Positions 1-7,207 are shown, counted from the first letter of the stretch. The stretch: DNA of 13,330 bases from CAZWUK01 sp964636685 (GCA_964636685.1 CAZWUK010000059.1:1-13330), one strand, 5' to 3'. Made by a program: numbers and translations. The notes: generated by a model not told the origin, from the letters alone.

Positions 1-17
1 CTTGAGCGTTCGTTGTG

Positions 18-1370
18 TTACGTTGGTTCGTCCTTTTTTTCCGCCCGCGCCTCCTTGGGCGCAGATAAAACCGGTTTACTGCCATCGCCGGCAGCCGTCG
101 CCGGAGCTTCCGGCTCAAAGTCTTCCGCGTCGTCGCCGGAGAAAAGCGGCTGCTCGGCGGGCTTGCCGCGATTAGGGTCGCGCGCGATACAGACGATCAG
201 CACGATGGCGATTACAAGAAGGAGCGCCAGAACCACACAGATCTTTGTCCAGTTGGGAAGTCTTCCGGTGGTGGTCAGATGGTAACGCAGAGAATTCAGC
301 CCGCTGACGTCGTCAAAATCAGAAAATTTGACATGCAGCGTCTCATAGTCCCGGATCGCGCCGTCGGTAAACCGGAGCAGGCGCGCGCCGCGTACGGCAG
401 CATCGTTATAGGCGGTATAGGTCGCGCCGGGGCAAGCCACAAGATCGATTCCGTCTACCGATGCAATGAAGGAATTTTTATGGTCGTGTCCAAAGAAGGC
501 GGCAAAGACGTCGTTTTCCTTCCATGCGGAAAACAGTCCGCCGTTGAGACTGGAGGGGCAGGGCGCTTCTAACAGCGCGCCCGCGAGAATGGAGCTGGAA
601 TCGGGAAGATAATAGCCGCCCCGACCGATTCCGACGCCTGCAAACGCGCCGGGTGCGTCCGCGTCCGTTTCGGACAGAACGTTGTAGATCTCCGGTACGA
701 TAATATGCTGAAAAGCGATGGCCGGTATGGTCTGGTTGTTGTTGGCGGCTTTTACTGCGGCGGCTTCTTTCCGGTACCAATCCACCTGCTCCGCCGTGAC
801 GGCGCCGTAATCGCCGGTTTCGGTGTAATCGCCGGAGTCGAAGAAATACAGGTTCATGGCGATGCCTTTGCCGCTCATATCATAGACGGGAAGCCGATAG
901 GTTCCGCACCCGGGAAGTTTTTCGCCCTCGTCTACGGCAAGACAATTGGGATAGCTTTGATAGATGCGCATCTGCTCTTCCCGGCTGACGCCGCTTTCTG
1001 CGTCGTGGTTGCCGAAGACGACGGCAAAGGGAATCTCCCGCTCTGCGATCGGCCAAAGGATGTTGTCAATGGCGCGCGCAACATTTTTGCTGCGGTTGCC
1101 AATGTCGATCAACGGGTGCCCGCCTTCAATTTGATCGCCCAGAAGTACGACGAAATCCGGCTGATAGAGATCCAGCGTCGCAAGGATGGAGCGCACAAGA
1201 AAAGGAGAACAGAGCTGCACGTCCTGCGTATCCGCAAGCACAAGCACGGTAAAGCTGCCATCCGCGCCAAACTGCAGCCGTGGAGCGGCGTCCTCCGCAC
1301 GCGAAAATGCAGGCGCGAAGGCAATGGCAAGCAAAAGGATCAGCAGGCAGGAAAGAAATCGCTTTTTCAA
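18..1370 (-). CDS. Exported, membrane-anchored calcineurin-like metallophosphoesterase
   Basis: This protein of about 450 residues belongs to the calcineurin-like (two-metal) phosphoesterase superfamily, and its substrate cannot be read from sequence. I chose a TTG start at 1370 because an AAAGGAGA box lies 10 nt upstream and the product then opens with a classical signal peptide (KKR, hydrophobic core, cleavage near SRA-ED at residues 23-27). Metal-site motifs appear in family order: LADTQD (D47, Q49), LLGDQ (D79), FGNHD (N121, H122), a QH pair near the middle, and FGHDH. The first motif is D-x-Q where most relatives have D-x-H. A second hydrophobic helix lies at about 375-396, followed by a charged tail of about 54 residues, so the catalytic domain should sit outside the cell with a cytoplasmic tail. 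It stands alone and is divergent from the sugar transferase. The fold is secure and the role unknown. Confidence 0.88.
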   Translation of the reverse strand: MKKRFLSCLLILLLAIAFAPAFSRAEDAAPRLQFGADGSFTVLVLADTQDVQLCSPFLVRSILATLDLYQPDFVVLLGDQIEGGHPLIDIGNRSKNVARAIDNILWPIAEREIPFAVVFGNHDAESGVSREEQMRIYQSYPNCLAVDEGEKLPGCGTYRLPVYDMSGKGIAMNLYFFDSGDYTETGDYGAVTAEQVDWYRKEAAAVKAANNNQTIPAIAFQHIIVPEIYNVLSETDADAPGAFAGVGIGRGGYYLPDSSSILAGALLEAPCPSSLNGGLFSAWKENDVFAAFFGHDHKNSFIASVDGIDLVACPGATYTAYNDAAVRGARLLRFTDGAIRDYETLHVKFSDFDDVSGLNSLRYHLTTTGRLPNWTKICVVLALLLVIAIVLIVCIARDPNRGKPAEQPLFSGDDAEDFEPEAPATAAGDGSKPVLSAPKEARAEKKDEPT

Positions 1371-1380
1371 GAAAGCTGGT

Positions 1381-1388
1381 TCTCCTTT
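1381..1388 (-). promoter_or_regulatory. Ribosome binding site that selects the TTG start of the phosphoesterase
   Basis: On the minus strand AAAGGAGA is followed 10 nt later by TTG at 1370. The in-frame ATG further upstream (1448) lies inside the likely promoter and has no such box, and it would put 26 non-hydrophobic residues in front of the signal peptide. Confidence 0.7.
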
Positions 1389-1426
1389 ACATAGATTACG
1401 AAAAGACGAACGATTCGACAAGAAAA

Positions 1427-1455
1427 AGCCTATCCGTCTAAAAAGCATTTGTCAA
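1427..1455 (-). promoter_or_regulatory. Possible promoter of the phosphoesterase gene
   Basis: A perfect TTGACA (complement of 1450-1455) is followed after 17 nt by TAGGCT (complement of 1427-1432), which matches the -10 consensus at only three positions. The spacing and the position about 55 nt before the TTG start support it, but the -10 is weak. Confidence 0.4.
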
Positions 1456-1556
1456 GCGCGGTGGGCAAGATTTTCGTTTCGTTTTCGTATCGATCATAGA
1501 AAGTTCTCAGTTTGGACGGGAGACGGCGGGCGAAGGCCGATCGGCAGCGTTTCGGT

Positions 1557-1586
1557 TTGACAAGCGATTGACGAAAATGCTACAAT
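1557..1586 (+). promoter_or_regulatory. Sigma-A-type promoter of the sugar transferase gene
   Basis: TTGACA at 1557-1562 and TACAAT at 1581-1586 are separated by 18 nt. This places the start of transcription near 1593, about 40 nt before the GTG start codon. Confidence 0.65.
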
Positions 1587-1631
1587 ATTCGAGTAATTTC
1601 GGCGCGTGTCCGCATAAAAAAGGAAGATTTT

Positions 1632-2993
1632 GTGAAACGATTTTCGATATATCAAATGCGCAAAGGCATTATGTTTTTTTGCAAGCTGTTGATTACGGCT
1701 TCGGTGCTGGGCGCTTTTTTGTATTTGATTTTACATTATTATCCGGAGATGGATTTCTGGTTCAAGGGATTTGTCATATTTGAGCTGCTGTATTTTTTCA
1801 TCTTCATGTCCTTTGCGACCACCTATCGCTGTTTCCAGATCGGAATTCTCCGACTGCGCGAGCTGATGCTCATGTTCTTTATCACGGTATTTCTAACCAA
1901 TTTTATCACGTACTTTGCGCTTTCGCTCTCGGCAAAGCTGATGCTCAATCCCGTACCGCTGCTGGTGACGACGCTGGTGCAGTGGACGGTGGGAACAATT
2001 TTGTATGCGCTTTCCAATCGGTTGTATTTTGCGCTGCATCCCGCGCGGGTCGCAATCATGATCTGCGCCGAAGGCCGGAGCGAGGAAGATATTTTTAAAA
2101 AGTTCTCCGCGATCAAGGAAAAGTATATCGTGCAGAAGGTGTGCAAGGAAACGGTGGGGATGGAGCGGTTGATCGAGGAGATCGCCCCGTATTCCTCCGT
2201 GATTCTGGGTGCGGTGAAAAACGAGCTGCGCATGGAGTTGACCGAATACTGCTTTGAAAACAATAAGGGACTGTTCGTCGTACCGTCGGTACAGGATATT
2301 ATCTTTCACAATGCGCACGAAACCTTTGTGGGCGATTCGCTGGTGTACATTTGCCGCAACAGAACCTTTTCACTGGAGCAGCTGATGGTGAAACGCCTGC
2401 TGGATATTTTCTTTTCGCTGCTCGGCATTCTCGTCACCAGCCCTGTTATGCTGCTGGCTGCGCTTATCATCAAGCTGCAGGACGGCGGCCCTGTCTTCTT
2501 TCGGCAGGAGCGGTATACCAGAAATCTAAGTCGCTTCACGCTGGTCAAATTCCGCAGCATGGTCGAAAACGCGGAGGCAAACGGCGCGCAGTTTACCGTA
2601 GCGCACGACCCGCGCATCACGCCGTTCGGACGCTTCCTGCGCGCGTCGCGCATCGATGAGCTGCCGCAGTTTTTCAATATTCTCGCGGGAGATATGTCGT
2701 TTGTGGGGCCGCGCGCAGAGCGCATTGAAAACGTGGATTATTACTGCGAGCTGATGCCGGAGTTTCGTTACCGCATGAAGGTCAAAGCCGGACTGACCGG
2801 GTATGCGCAAATCTATGGAAAATATAACACGACCTATGAGGACAAGCTGAAGCTTGACCTGCTGTATATTGAAAATTGCAGCCTGGTGAAGGATCTGCAA
2901 TTGATGCTCCTGACACTCCGCGTGCTGATTGTCGGAGACAGCACCGAGGGCTTTGAAGAAAAAACGCTATCCGATATTCCCGTGGAAAAATAA
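1632..2993 (+). CDS. Polyprenyl-phosphate sugar-1-phosphate transferase (long, WbaP/CpsE-like)
   Basis: This 453-residue membrane enzyme should move a sugar-1-phosphate from a nucleotide sugar to undecaprenyl phosphate, the first membrane step of exopolysaccharide, capsule or glycoprotein glycan assembly. Four predicted membrane helices (about 13-36, 44-64, 77-100, 108-128) precede a soluble middle domain (about 137-245). The catalytic bacterial sugar transferase domain follows (about 252-435). It starts with the re-entrant helix after VKRLLDI and contains KFRSM (306-310), the Asp-Glu dyad in RIDELPQFFNIL (D342, E343) and DMSFVGPRAER (354-364). The length fits the long PGT class rather than the short PglC class. 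The start is GTG with AAAGGAAG 5 nt upstream. No glycosyltransferase, flippase or polymerase gene lies beside it in this window, so it is an orphan initiating enzyme here. The sugar it transfers is not known. Confidence 0.92.
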   Translation: MKRFSIYQMRKGIMFFCKLLITASVLGAFLYLILHYYPEMDFWFKGFVIFELLYFFIFMSFATTYRCFQIGILRLRELMLMFFITVFLTNFITYFALSLSAKLMLNPVPLLVTTLVQWTVGTILYALSNRLYFALHPARVAIMICAEGRSEEDIFKKFSAIKEKYIVQKVCKETVGMERLIEEIAPYSSVILGAVKNELRMELTEYCFENNKGLFVVPSVQDIIFHNAHETFVGDSLVYICRNRTFSLEQLMVKRLLDIFFSLLGILVTSPVMLLAALIIKLQDGGPVFFRQERYTRNLSRFTLVKFRSMVENAEANGAQFTVAHDPRITPFGRFLRASRIDELPQFFNILAGDMSFVGPRAERIENVDYYCELMPEFRYRMKVKAGLTGYAQIYGKYNTTYEDKLKLDLLYIENCSLVKDLQLMLLTLRVLIVGDSTEGFEEKTLSDIPVEK

Positions 2994-3004
2994 TGGATGT
3001 TAAG

Positions 3005-3083
3005 ACGCCGGCGCTTGGAGCCGGCGTATCTGCCATATTGCAGACGTTGTGTCAAACGTCTGCTTTGTGCATCCTGACACAAA
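3005..3083 (+). promoter_or_regulatory. Three tandem perfect hairpins in the galM leader
   Basis: Three inverted repeats follow one another between the sugar transferase stop and the galM ribosome binding site. ACGCCGGC/GCCGGCGT lies at 3005-3012 and 3020-3027, CAGACGTT/AACGTCTG at 3041-3048 and 3055-3062, and TTTGTG/CACAAA at 3064-3069 and 3078-3083. None is followed by a good T-run, so ordinary intrinsic termination is not well supported. The loop region of the second hairpin (TTGTGTCA, 3047-3054) is exactly complementary to TGACACAA at 3075-3082, which allows an alternative or pseudoknotted fold. Confidence 0.5.
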
Positions 3084-3111
3084 ATAAGCAAAGCAACGGG
3101 AGGATAGAACA

Positions 3112-4167
3112 ATGCGGATGGAAAAGCGACCGTTTGGGACGACCTCAGACGGCAGGAACGTTTCCCTGTACACGCTGACAAACGCATCTGGCGCATATGT
3201 GGCGCTGACGGATTTTGGCGCGCGAATCGTCGAGCTTCAGGTGCCGGATCAAAACGGCGTGCTGGGAAACGTTGTGCTCGGTTACGACGAGGTCGCGGCC
3301 TATGAAACCGTGGGGAAATACTTTGGCGCAACGGTGGGTCGCTGCGCGAACCGGCTCAACGGCGCCGCGTTTACACTCAATGGCAAGCGGTATCCGTTGC
3401 TTGACAACGACCACGGAAAGACGCTGCACGGTGGAATCAACGGGTTCCATGCGCAGATTTTTTCCGTCCAGCCGGTCGAAAACGGAGTCGCCTTTTCTCG
3501 CCTTAGCCCGGACGGTGAGGACGGTTTTCCGGGAGCGCTCGAACTCACCGTCACCTTTACCTTTTCCGGCGAGAATGCGCTTTGCATCCAATATCAGGCC
3601 GTTGCCGACCGCGATACGCCGGTCAACCTGACGAATCATGCCTATTTTAACCTTTCGGGAAACGGCGCAAAAAGCATTCTGAACCATCGGCTGCAAATCT
3701 TTTCCGACTTCTTTACGCCGCTGTCGGAAAATATGGTGGCATACGGTGAGATTCGCCCGGTTGCGCAAACGCCCTTTGATTTTACCTTGCCGCACACGAT
3801 CGGAGAGCGGATTGCGGGCACAGATGTTCAGCTTGCCATCCCGGGCGGTTACGACCACAATTTTGTCCTGCGACAAAAGGAGCGGGATACGCTGTGCCAT
3901 GCGGCGACGCTTTGGGAAGACGGTTCCGGCCGGCGGATGGAGACCTGGACGACCATGCCTGGCATGCAGCTCTATTCCGGCAATTTCCTTCGGCCGCACG
4001 TCGGGAAGGACGATGTGCTCTATGACCGACATACCGGGGTCTGTCTGGAAACGCAGATGTTCCCCAATGCGATGGAATGCACGCATTTCCCGTCGATCGT
4101 GCTTCGCGCGGGGCAGACGCTGCGCTCTGCGACCGAATACCGTTTTTTTGCAGGGGAGCCGGATTGA
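3112..4167 (+). CDS. galM: Aldose 1-epimerase (galactose mutarotase)
   Basis: This 351-residue cytoplasmic enzyme interconverts alpha and beta anomers of galactose and glucose, feeding the Leloir pathway. Family landmarks are all present: NR (R81) in GATVGRCANRLNG, LHGG (H106), TNHAYFNLSG (H176), YDHNFVL (D248) and LETQMFPNA (E313). H106, H176 and E313 line up with the substrate-binding and catalytic His/His/Glu set known for GalM, so the protein should be active. The length is normal for the family. The ATG at 3112 has GGGAGG 8 nt upstream; a second in-frame ATG two codons later is less well spaced. It lies 118 nt after the sugar transferase. No clear promoter is visible between them, so co-transcription through the hairpin-rich leader is likely. 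The partner gene galE is 6 kb away on the other strand. Confidence 0.95.
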   Translation: MRMEKRPFGTTSDGRNVSLYTLTNASGAYVALTDFGARIVELQVPDQNGVLGNVVLGYDEVAAYETVGKYFGATVGRCANRLNGAAFTLNGKRYPLLDNDHGKTLHGGINGFHAQIFSVQPVENGVAFSRLSPDGEDGFPGALELTVTFTFSGENALCIQYQAVADRDTPVNLTNHAYFNLSGNGAKSILNHRLQIFSDFFTPLSENMVAYGEIRPVAQTPFDFTLPHTIGERIAGTDVQLAIPGGYDHNFVLRQKERDTLCHAATLWEDGSGRRMETWTTMPGMQLYSGNFLRPHVGKDDVLYDRHTGVCLETQMFPNAMECTHFPSIVLRAGQTLRSATEYRFFAGEPD

Positions 4168-4369
4168 CCCGCGCCGGCGTGGCAAGGAAAAAATGGAAAA
4201 TTGAATTATACATTTTGTTACAACGTCATGCAAAATCCGATGGGGAACAGTGACGGCGCTATTCATTACAGCTGTGCGCGTTGCGAAAAGGCAAGCAGAG
4301 GAAAAACTACTAAATATACATTTATACAATTATTATACAGTATTATTACAGGCACATGCAAAATATCCT

Positions 4370-4398
4370 TTGCCCGAGCCGGAAATGTAGAGTATAAT
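4370..4398 (+). promoter_or_regulatory. Sigma-A-type promoter of the EAL-HAD operon
   Basis: TTGCCC at 4370-4375 and a perfect TATAAT at 4393-4398 are separated by 17 nt. Transcription would start near 4405, about 60 nt before the chosen ATG. Confidence 0.65.
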
Positions 4399-4453
4399 GA
4401 CAAAAGAGTGACCAAATTTTGTCAGGATGAAACTTTTCTATCAACAACGAATC

Positions 4454-4458
4454 GAGGA
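4454..4458 (+). promoter_or_regulatory. Ribosome binding site that selects the start of the EAL protein
   Basis: GAGGA lies 7 nt upstream of the ATG at 4466. The in-frame ATG at 4427 has only AGG directly touching it and no spaced Shine-Dalgarno box, so the longer reading is less likely. Confidence 0.65.
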
Positions 4459-4465
4459 ATGCCAG

Positions 4466-6418
4466 ATGGTGAACTGGGTCGTCGCGCCTGAATGGATAGC
4501 GTTGGTTATCACGGTCGTCGTATTTATATACTCCTTGCAGGAGCACACGGTGATCGTTCTGCGTACGCGCACTTTTCAAATCAGCCTTTTTATCACGTTT
4601 TTATGTATCGCTCTGGACATTGCGTCGATTCGAATGATGCAAGATCCGAGCATCGCAATGTTTGCGCAATATTGCGTCAATGCAATCGGGTTTGTGTTCA
4701 CGTTCCTGATGATCGCGTCGGTGACGGTCTATGCGCTGACGCTGATTTTTGAGGATCGCTACGATCAAACAGCGTTTCGTGCCAGTTTGATCGTGGAGAT
4801 TGTGGTCGCCTTCCTGTTTGTTGGCGTTGCGATAACGAACGAGAAAACGCATTTGCTGTTCTATTTCGATCAGGCGGGCAATTACCATCGTGGCGTCGGA
4901 AACAAAACGCCATACATCTTTGCCATGATAAGCATTCTAATCGTTGCGTGCGTTTTTTTGAGCGAGCGGCGGCGCGTCAATCGTGCGTTTCGGAAGGGGC
5001 TGGCGATGGTCGTCCCCAGCGTTGTCGCGCTGACAACCTATCAGTTGATGTCTCCGGAGACGCTTTTGAGCGGAGCGATTGCGATCATCACGCTGCTGGT
5101 GTTTTTTATCAACGCACAGCAGCAACGTATTGATACGGATCATTTGACCGAGCTGGGCAGCCGGGAAGCGTTTTACAGAACGCTGCAAATATTCGTCTCG
5201 CAGCAGAAGCTGTTTCATGTGATCTTTGTCAGCCTGCGCAACTATAAGCAGATCAACAATCAATTCGGTCAGCGCGCAGGCGACGGGTTTTTGCATGGGA
5301 TCGGCCAGTTTTTGCAGGCGCTGCGGAAGGACGCGATTGCATTTCGCTTCTCCGGCGTGGAATTTGCTCTGATTTTGCGAAATATCGACGAAACGGATTA
5401 TGAAAACTGCCTTGCGAGCCTTCAGGCTCGCTTCTTGCGCCCGTGGGTTTACGATGGGAACATTGCGGCCATTCGTGCGGCGGTCGCGGACATTTCCTAC
5501 CCCGCGCACGCGCATACTGTCAACAATCTGATCGAATCGCTGGAATATGCGGTGCGCCGTTCCAAAATCGCTTCAGAATACAATGCGCCGGTGCGTTTCA
5601 ACGCAACCCTTGCAAAAGAGCTTGGCCGCCGCAATTATGTGATTCACCTGCTCTCAAACGCCAACGACACGGATCGCTTTTTTTTGAACTTCCAGCCCAT
5701 ATACGATTGCCGCAGGCAGCGCTTTACGGGCGCGGAGGTGCTGCTGCGGATGCGCGATCGCAACGGCGCGGTCATTTCACCGGGCGAGTTTATTCCGTTG
5801 GCTGAGGAAAACGGAATGATTGAGCAGATCAGCTGGATGGTGCTGGAGAAGGCCTGCAGATTTTTGCGCGATCACCGGGAGGAGGATCTGGAGTGGCTGT
5901 CGGTCAACATCTGCGCCAGGGAATATAGAAATCTCGACGTCGTCAACCGCCTGCGGCGGCTGTTGAGCTGGTACGGGGTTCCGGCGTCCCGCCTGAAGCT
6001 TGAGATTACGGAACGACTCTTAGTCGAGGACATGGAGCTTGCGCGGACGATTACCGAGGAACTGCTTGGTATGGGTGTGGGAACCTGTCTGGATGATTTC
6101 GGAACGGGGTATTCGAACCTTGCCAATGTGACCTCGCTGCAATTTGAATACATCAAGGTGGATAAGAGCCTGGTGAACGATATTACGGAAAACGGCAGGG
6201 CAAAAAGCCTGCTGCATTCCGTGGTGACGGCATTTCAGTCCATGGGGATGCAGGTGCTTGTCGAGGGAGTTGAAACGGCGGAGCAGGTGGAGATATTGAA
6301 AGAGCTTGCGGCAGACATGATTCAGGGCTTTTATTACGCAAAACCCATGGATGAGAACGCATTTTTAGACTGTATCGAGCGGCAGGCCGCAAAAACGGTG
6401 GAGGAAAGAGCGCGGTGA
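4466..6418 (+). CDS. Membrane c-di-GMP phosphodiesterase: seven-helix sensor, degenerate GGDEF, EAL
   Basis: The 650-residue product has about seven predicted membrane helices in its first 216 residues, with an outside loop at roughly 125-147, resembling seven-helix sensor modules. A GGDEF domain begins at DHLTELGSREAFY (about 225), but its signature is SGVEF (296-300) and the I-site RxxD is RKDA, so cyclase activity and product inhibition should be lost. The EAL domain (about 405-640) looks complete: EVLLR (E424), SVNI (N481), KLEITE (E513, E516), LDDFGTGYS (D543, D544), IKVDKS (K564), VEGVET (E600, E603) and IQGFYYAKP (Q620). It should therefore hydrolyse c-di-GMP, with the dead GGDEF as a possible GTP-sensing or allosteric part, as known for other such tandem proteins. 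Its stop overlaps the HAD gene start by 4 nt, so the two are probably translationally coupled. The signal it senses is unknown. Confidence 0.9.
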   Translation: MVNWVVAPEWIALVITVVVFIYSLQEHTVIVLRTRTFQISLFITFLCIALDIASIRMMQDPSIAMFAQYCVNAIGFVFTFLMIASVTVYALTLIFEDRYDQTAFRASLIVEIVVAFLFVGVAITNEKTHLLFYFDQAGNYHRGVGNKTPYIFAMISILIVACVFLSERRRVNRAFRKGLAMVVPSVVALTTYQLMSPETLLSGAIAIITLLVFFINAQQQRIDTDHLTELGSREAFYRTLQIFVSQQKLFHVIFVSLRNYKQINNQFGQRAGDGFLHGIGQFLQALRKDAIAFRFSGVEFALILRNIDETDYENCLASLQARFLRPWVYDGNIAAIRAAVADISYPAHAHTVNNLIESLEYAVRRSKIASEYNAPVRFNATLAKELGRRNYVIHLLSNANDTDRFFLNFQPIYDCRRQRFTGAEVLLRMRDRNGAVISPGEFIPLAEENGMIEQISWMVLEKACRFLRDHREEDLEWLSVNICAREYRNLDVVNRLRRLLSWYGVPASRLKLEITERLLVEDMELARTITEELLGMGVGTCLDDFGTGYSNLANVTSLQFEYIKVDKSLVNDITENGRAKSLLHSVVTAFQSMGMQVLVEGVETAEQVEILKELAADMIQGFYYAKPMDENAFLDCIERQAAKTVEERAR

Positions 6419-7065
6419 AGATCGAGCTTGTCATATTTGATATGGATGGAACGCTGGCCGATACCGAGCCCATTCATGAGACGGTGCGCGAACGGATCAC
6501 GGCGGATTGTACCGGCGGGAAACCGTTTTTGCATGATTTGCACCCGGTTGGGCGTTCGACGGTAGAGATGTATCAGGAGCTGCTCGACCTGTGCGGGCTG
6601 GATTGGGACGCCGGCGCGGTCGCCGCCAGACACATGCGGGAGACGCTGCAAGGCGTGATCGATGCGGGACTTCTGCCCGAGGATGGCGTGACTGAGGTGC
6701 TGGACGCCTGCCGGCGGCGCGGAATCCGCTGCGCGGTGGCGTCGTCGTCTCCGCGAAATCTTGTGCACGGCGTTCTGCGGCACTTGAAGCTGGATGCCCG
6801 TTTTTCGGACGTGGTGTGCGGTGACGACTGCCCGCGCCTGAAGCCCGCACCGGATATTTATCTTGCGGTATTGGCACGCATGGGCGTCTGTGCGGAAAAC
6901 GCGCTTGCCGTCGAAGACAGCGCCATTGGGATTCAGAGCGCGAATGCAGCGGGAATCCGCTGTGTTGGATACGTAAACCCGGGATCGGGCGCGCAGGATC
7001 TGACAGGCGCATGGCGGCGTATCTATCAGATGAAAACGATTACAAAATGGCTGGATGATGATTGA
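6415..7065 (+). CDS. HAD-superfamily hydrolase, beta-phosphoglucomutase-like
   Basis: This 216-residue cytoplasmic protein has all four HAD motifs: VIFDMDGTLADTEPIH (nucleophile D9, acid/base D11), VASSS (S110-S112), LKPAPDIY (K143) and VEDSAIGIQSA (E167, D168). T17 and H21 sit where beta-phosphoglucomutase has T16 and H20, and VGRS of the cap resembles its substrate loop, so a sugar-phosphate mutase or a sugar-phosphate phosphatase is most likely. The HAD-IA subfamily contains both and sequence alone does not separate them. The start is GTG, overlapping the TGA of the EAL gene in GTGA, with GGAGG 10 nt upstream. The stop codon is embedded in the -35 box of the next promoter. Confidence 0.85.
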   Translation: MKIELVIFDMDGTLADTEPIHETVRERITADCTGGKPFLHDLHPVGRSTVEMYQELLDLCGLDWDAGAVAARHMRETLQGVIDAGLLPEDGVTEVLDACRRRGIRCAVASSSPRNLVHGVLRHLKLDARFSDVVCGDDCPRLKPAPDIYLAVLARMGVCAENALAVEDSAIGIQSANAAGIRCVGYVNPGSGAQDLTGAWRRIYQMKTITKWLDDD

Positions 7066-7090
7066 CAGCGATTGAAAAAACTGGTATTAT
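7062..7090 (+). promoter_or_regulatory. Near-consensus promoter at the end of the HAD gene
   Basis: A perfect TTGACA (7062-7067), a 17-nt spacer and TATTAT (7085-7090, five of six) form one of the best promoters in the window. The -35 box overlaps the HAD stop codon. No coding gene follows on this strand before the terminator at 7181-7207. Confidence 0.7.
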
Positions 7091-7096
7091 TGCAAT

Positions 7097-7207
7097 GTAA
7101 CCATTACCAATGGGAAGACCGATTCGCATCCCCCCGCGGATCGTTCCGGCAGAATACACGAAGGTGGATTTTGCAACATTAAAAGCGCCGGTTTTGCCGG
7201 CGCTTTT
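7097..7207 (+). ncRNA. Candidate small RNA of about 110 nt
   Basis: The segment lies between a near-consensus promoter and an intrinsic terminator, in the gap between two convergent genes. It can fold a small hairpin CCATT/AATGG (7101-7113) and a stronger one, CGATTCGC/GCGGATCG (7120-7143), with the 8-nt loop ATCCCCCC; GGAA/TTCC can extend this stem across a bulge. The terminator hairpin forms the 3' end. Exposed UCCC-type loops are typical of Gram-positive small RNAs that pair with Shine-Dalgarno sequences. It does not resemble SRP RNA, 6S RNA, tmRNA, RNase P RNA or a T-box that I can recall. The boundaries are predicted from promoter and terminator only. Confidence 0.5.
7181..7207 (+). terminator. 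Intrinsic terminator, probably bidirectional
   Basis: AAAAGCGCCGG (7181-7191), the loop TTTTG and CCGGCGCTTTT (7197-7207) form a perfect 11-bp stem ending in TTTT. Because the left arm begins with AAAA it also yields a T-run on the minus strand. Confidence 0.8.

Larger units (their letters stand above)
4168..4465. other. 298-bp AT-rich intergenic region upstream of the EAL gene
   Basis: I see no gene here. The stretch becomes AT-rich around 4300-4350 and holds four copies of TATACA (4207-4212, 4315-4320, 4323-4328, 4334-4339) and two exact copies of CATGCAAAAT (4227-4236 and 4355-4364), the second about 30 nt upstream of the promoter -10 box. I looked for the conserved elements of a GEMM c-di-GMP riboswitch and did not find them. 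No convincing terminator for galM is visible. Confidence 0.5.

Noticed and set aside
1371..1448. N-terminal extension of the phosphoesterase to an upstream ATG
   Set aside because: It overlaps the likely promoter, lacks a ribosome binding site and puts polar residues before a clean signal peptide that follows a well-placed TTG.
3145..4329. 394-codon ORF opposite galM
   Set aside because: It is an antisense shadow of a well-conserved galM, with no ribosome binding site and an arginine/histidine-rich, domain-free translation.
4168..4465. c-di-GMP riboswitch before the EAL gene
   Set aside because: I looked for the conserved GEMM elements and saw none. The predicted 5' UTR after the promoter is only about 60 nt, too short for a full aptamer.
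7097..7207. SRP RNA, 6S RNA or T-box identity for the candidate small RNA
   Set aside because: The SRP core GGAAG/AGCAGCC motif, the long 6S bulged duplex and the T-box AGGGTGG-type element are absent.
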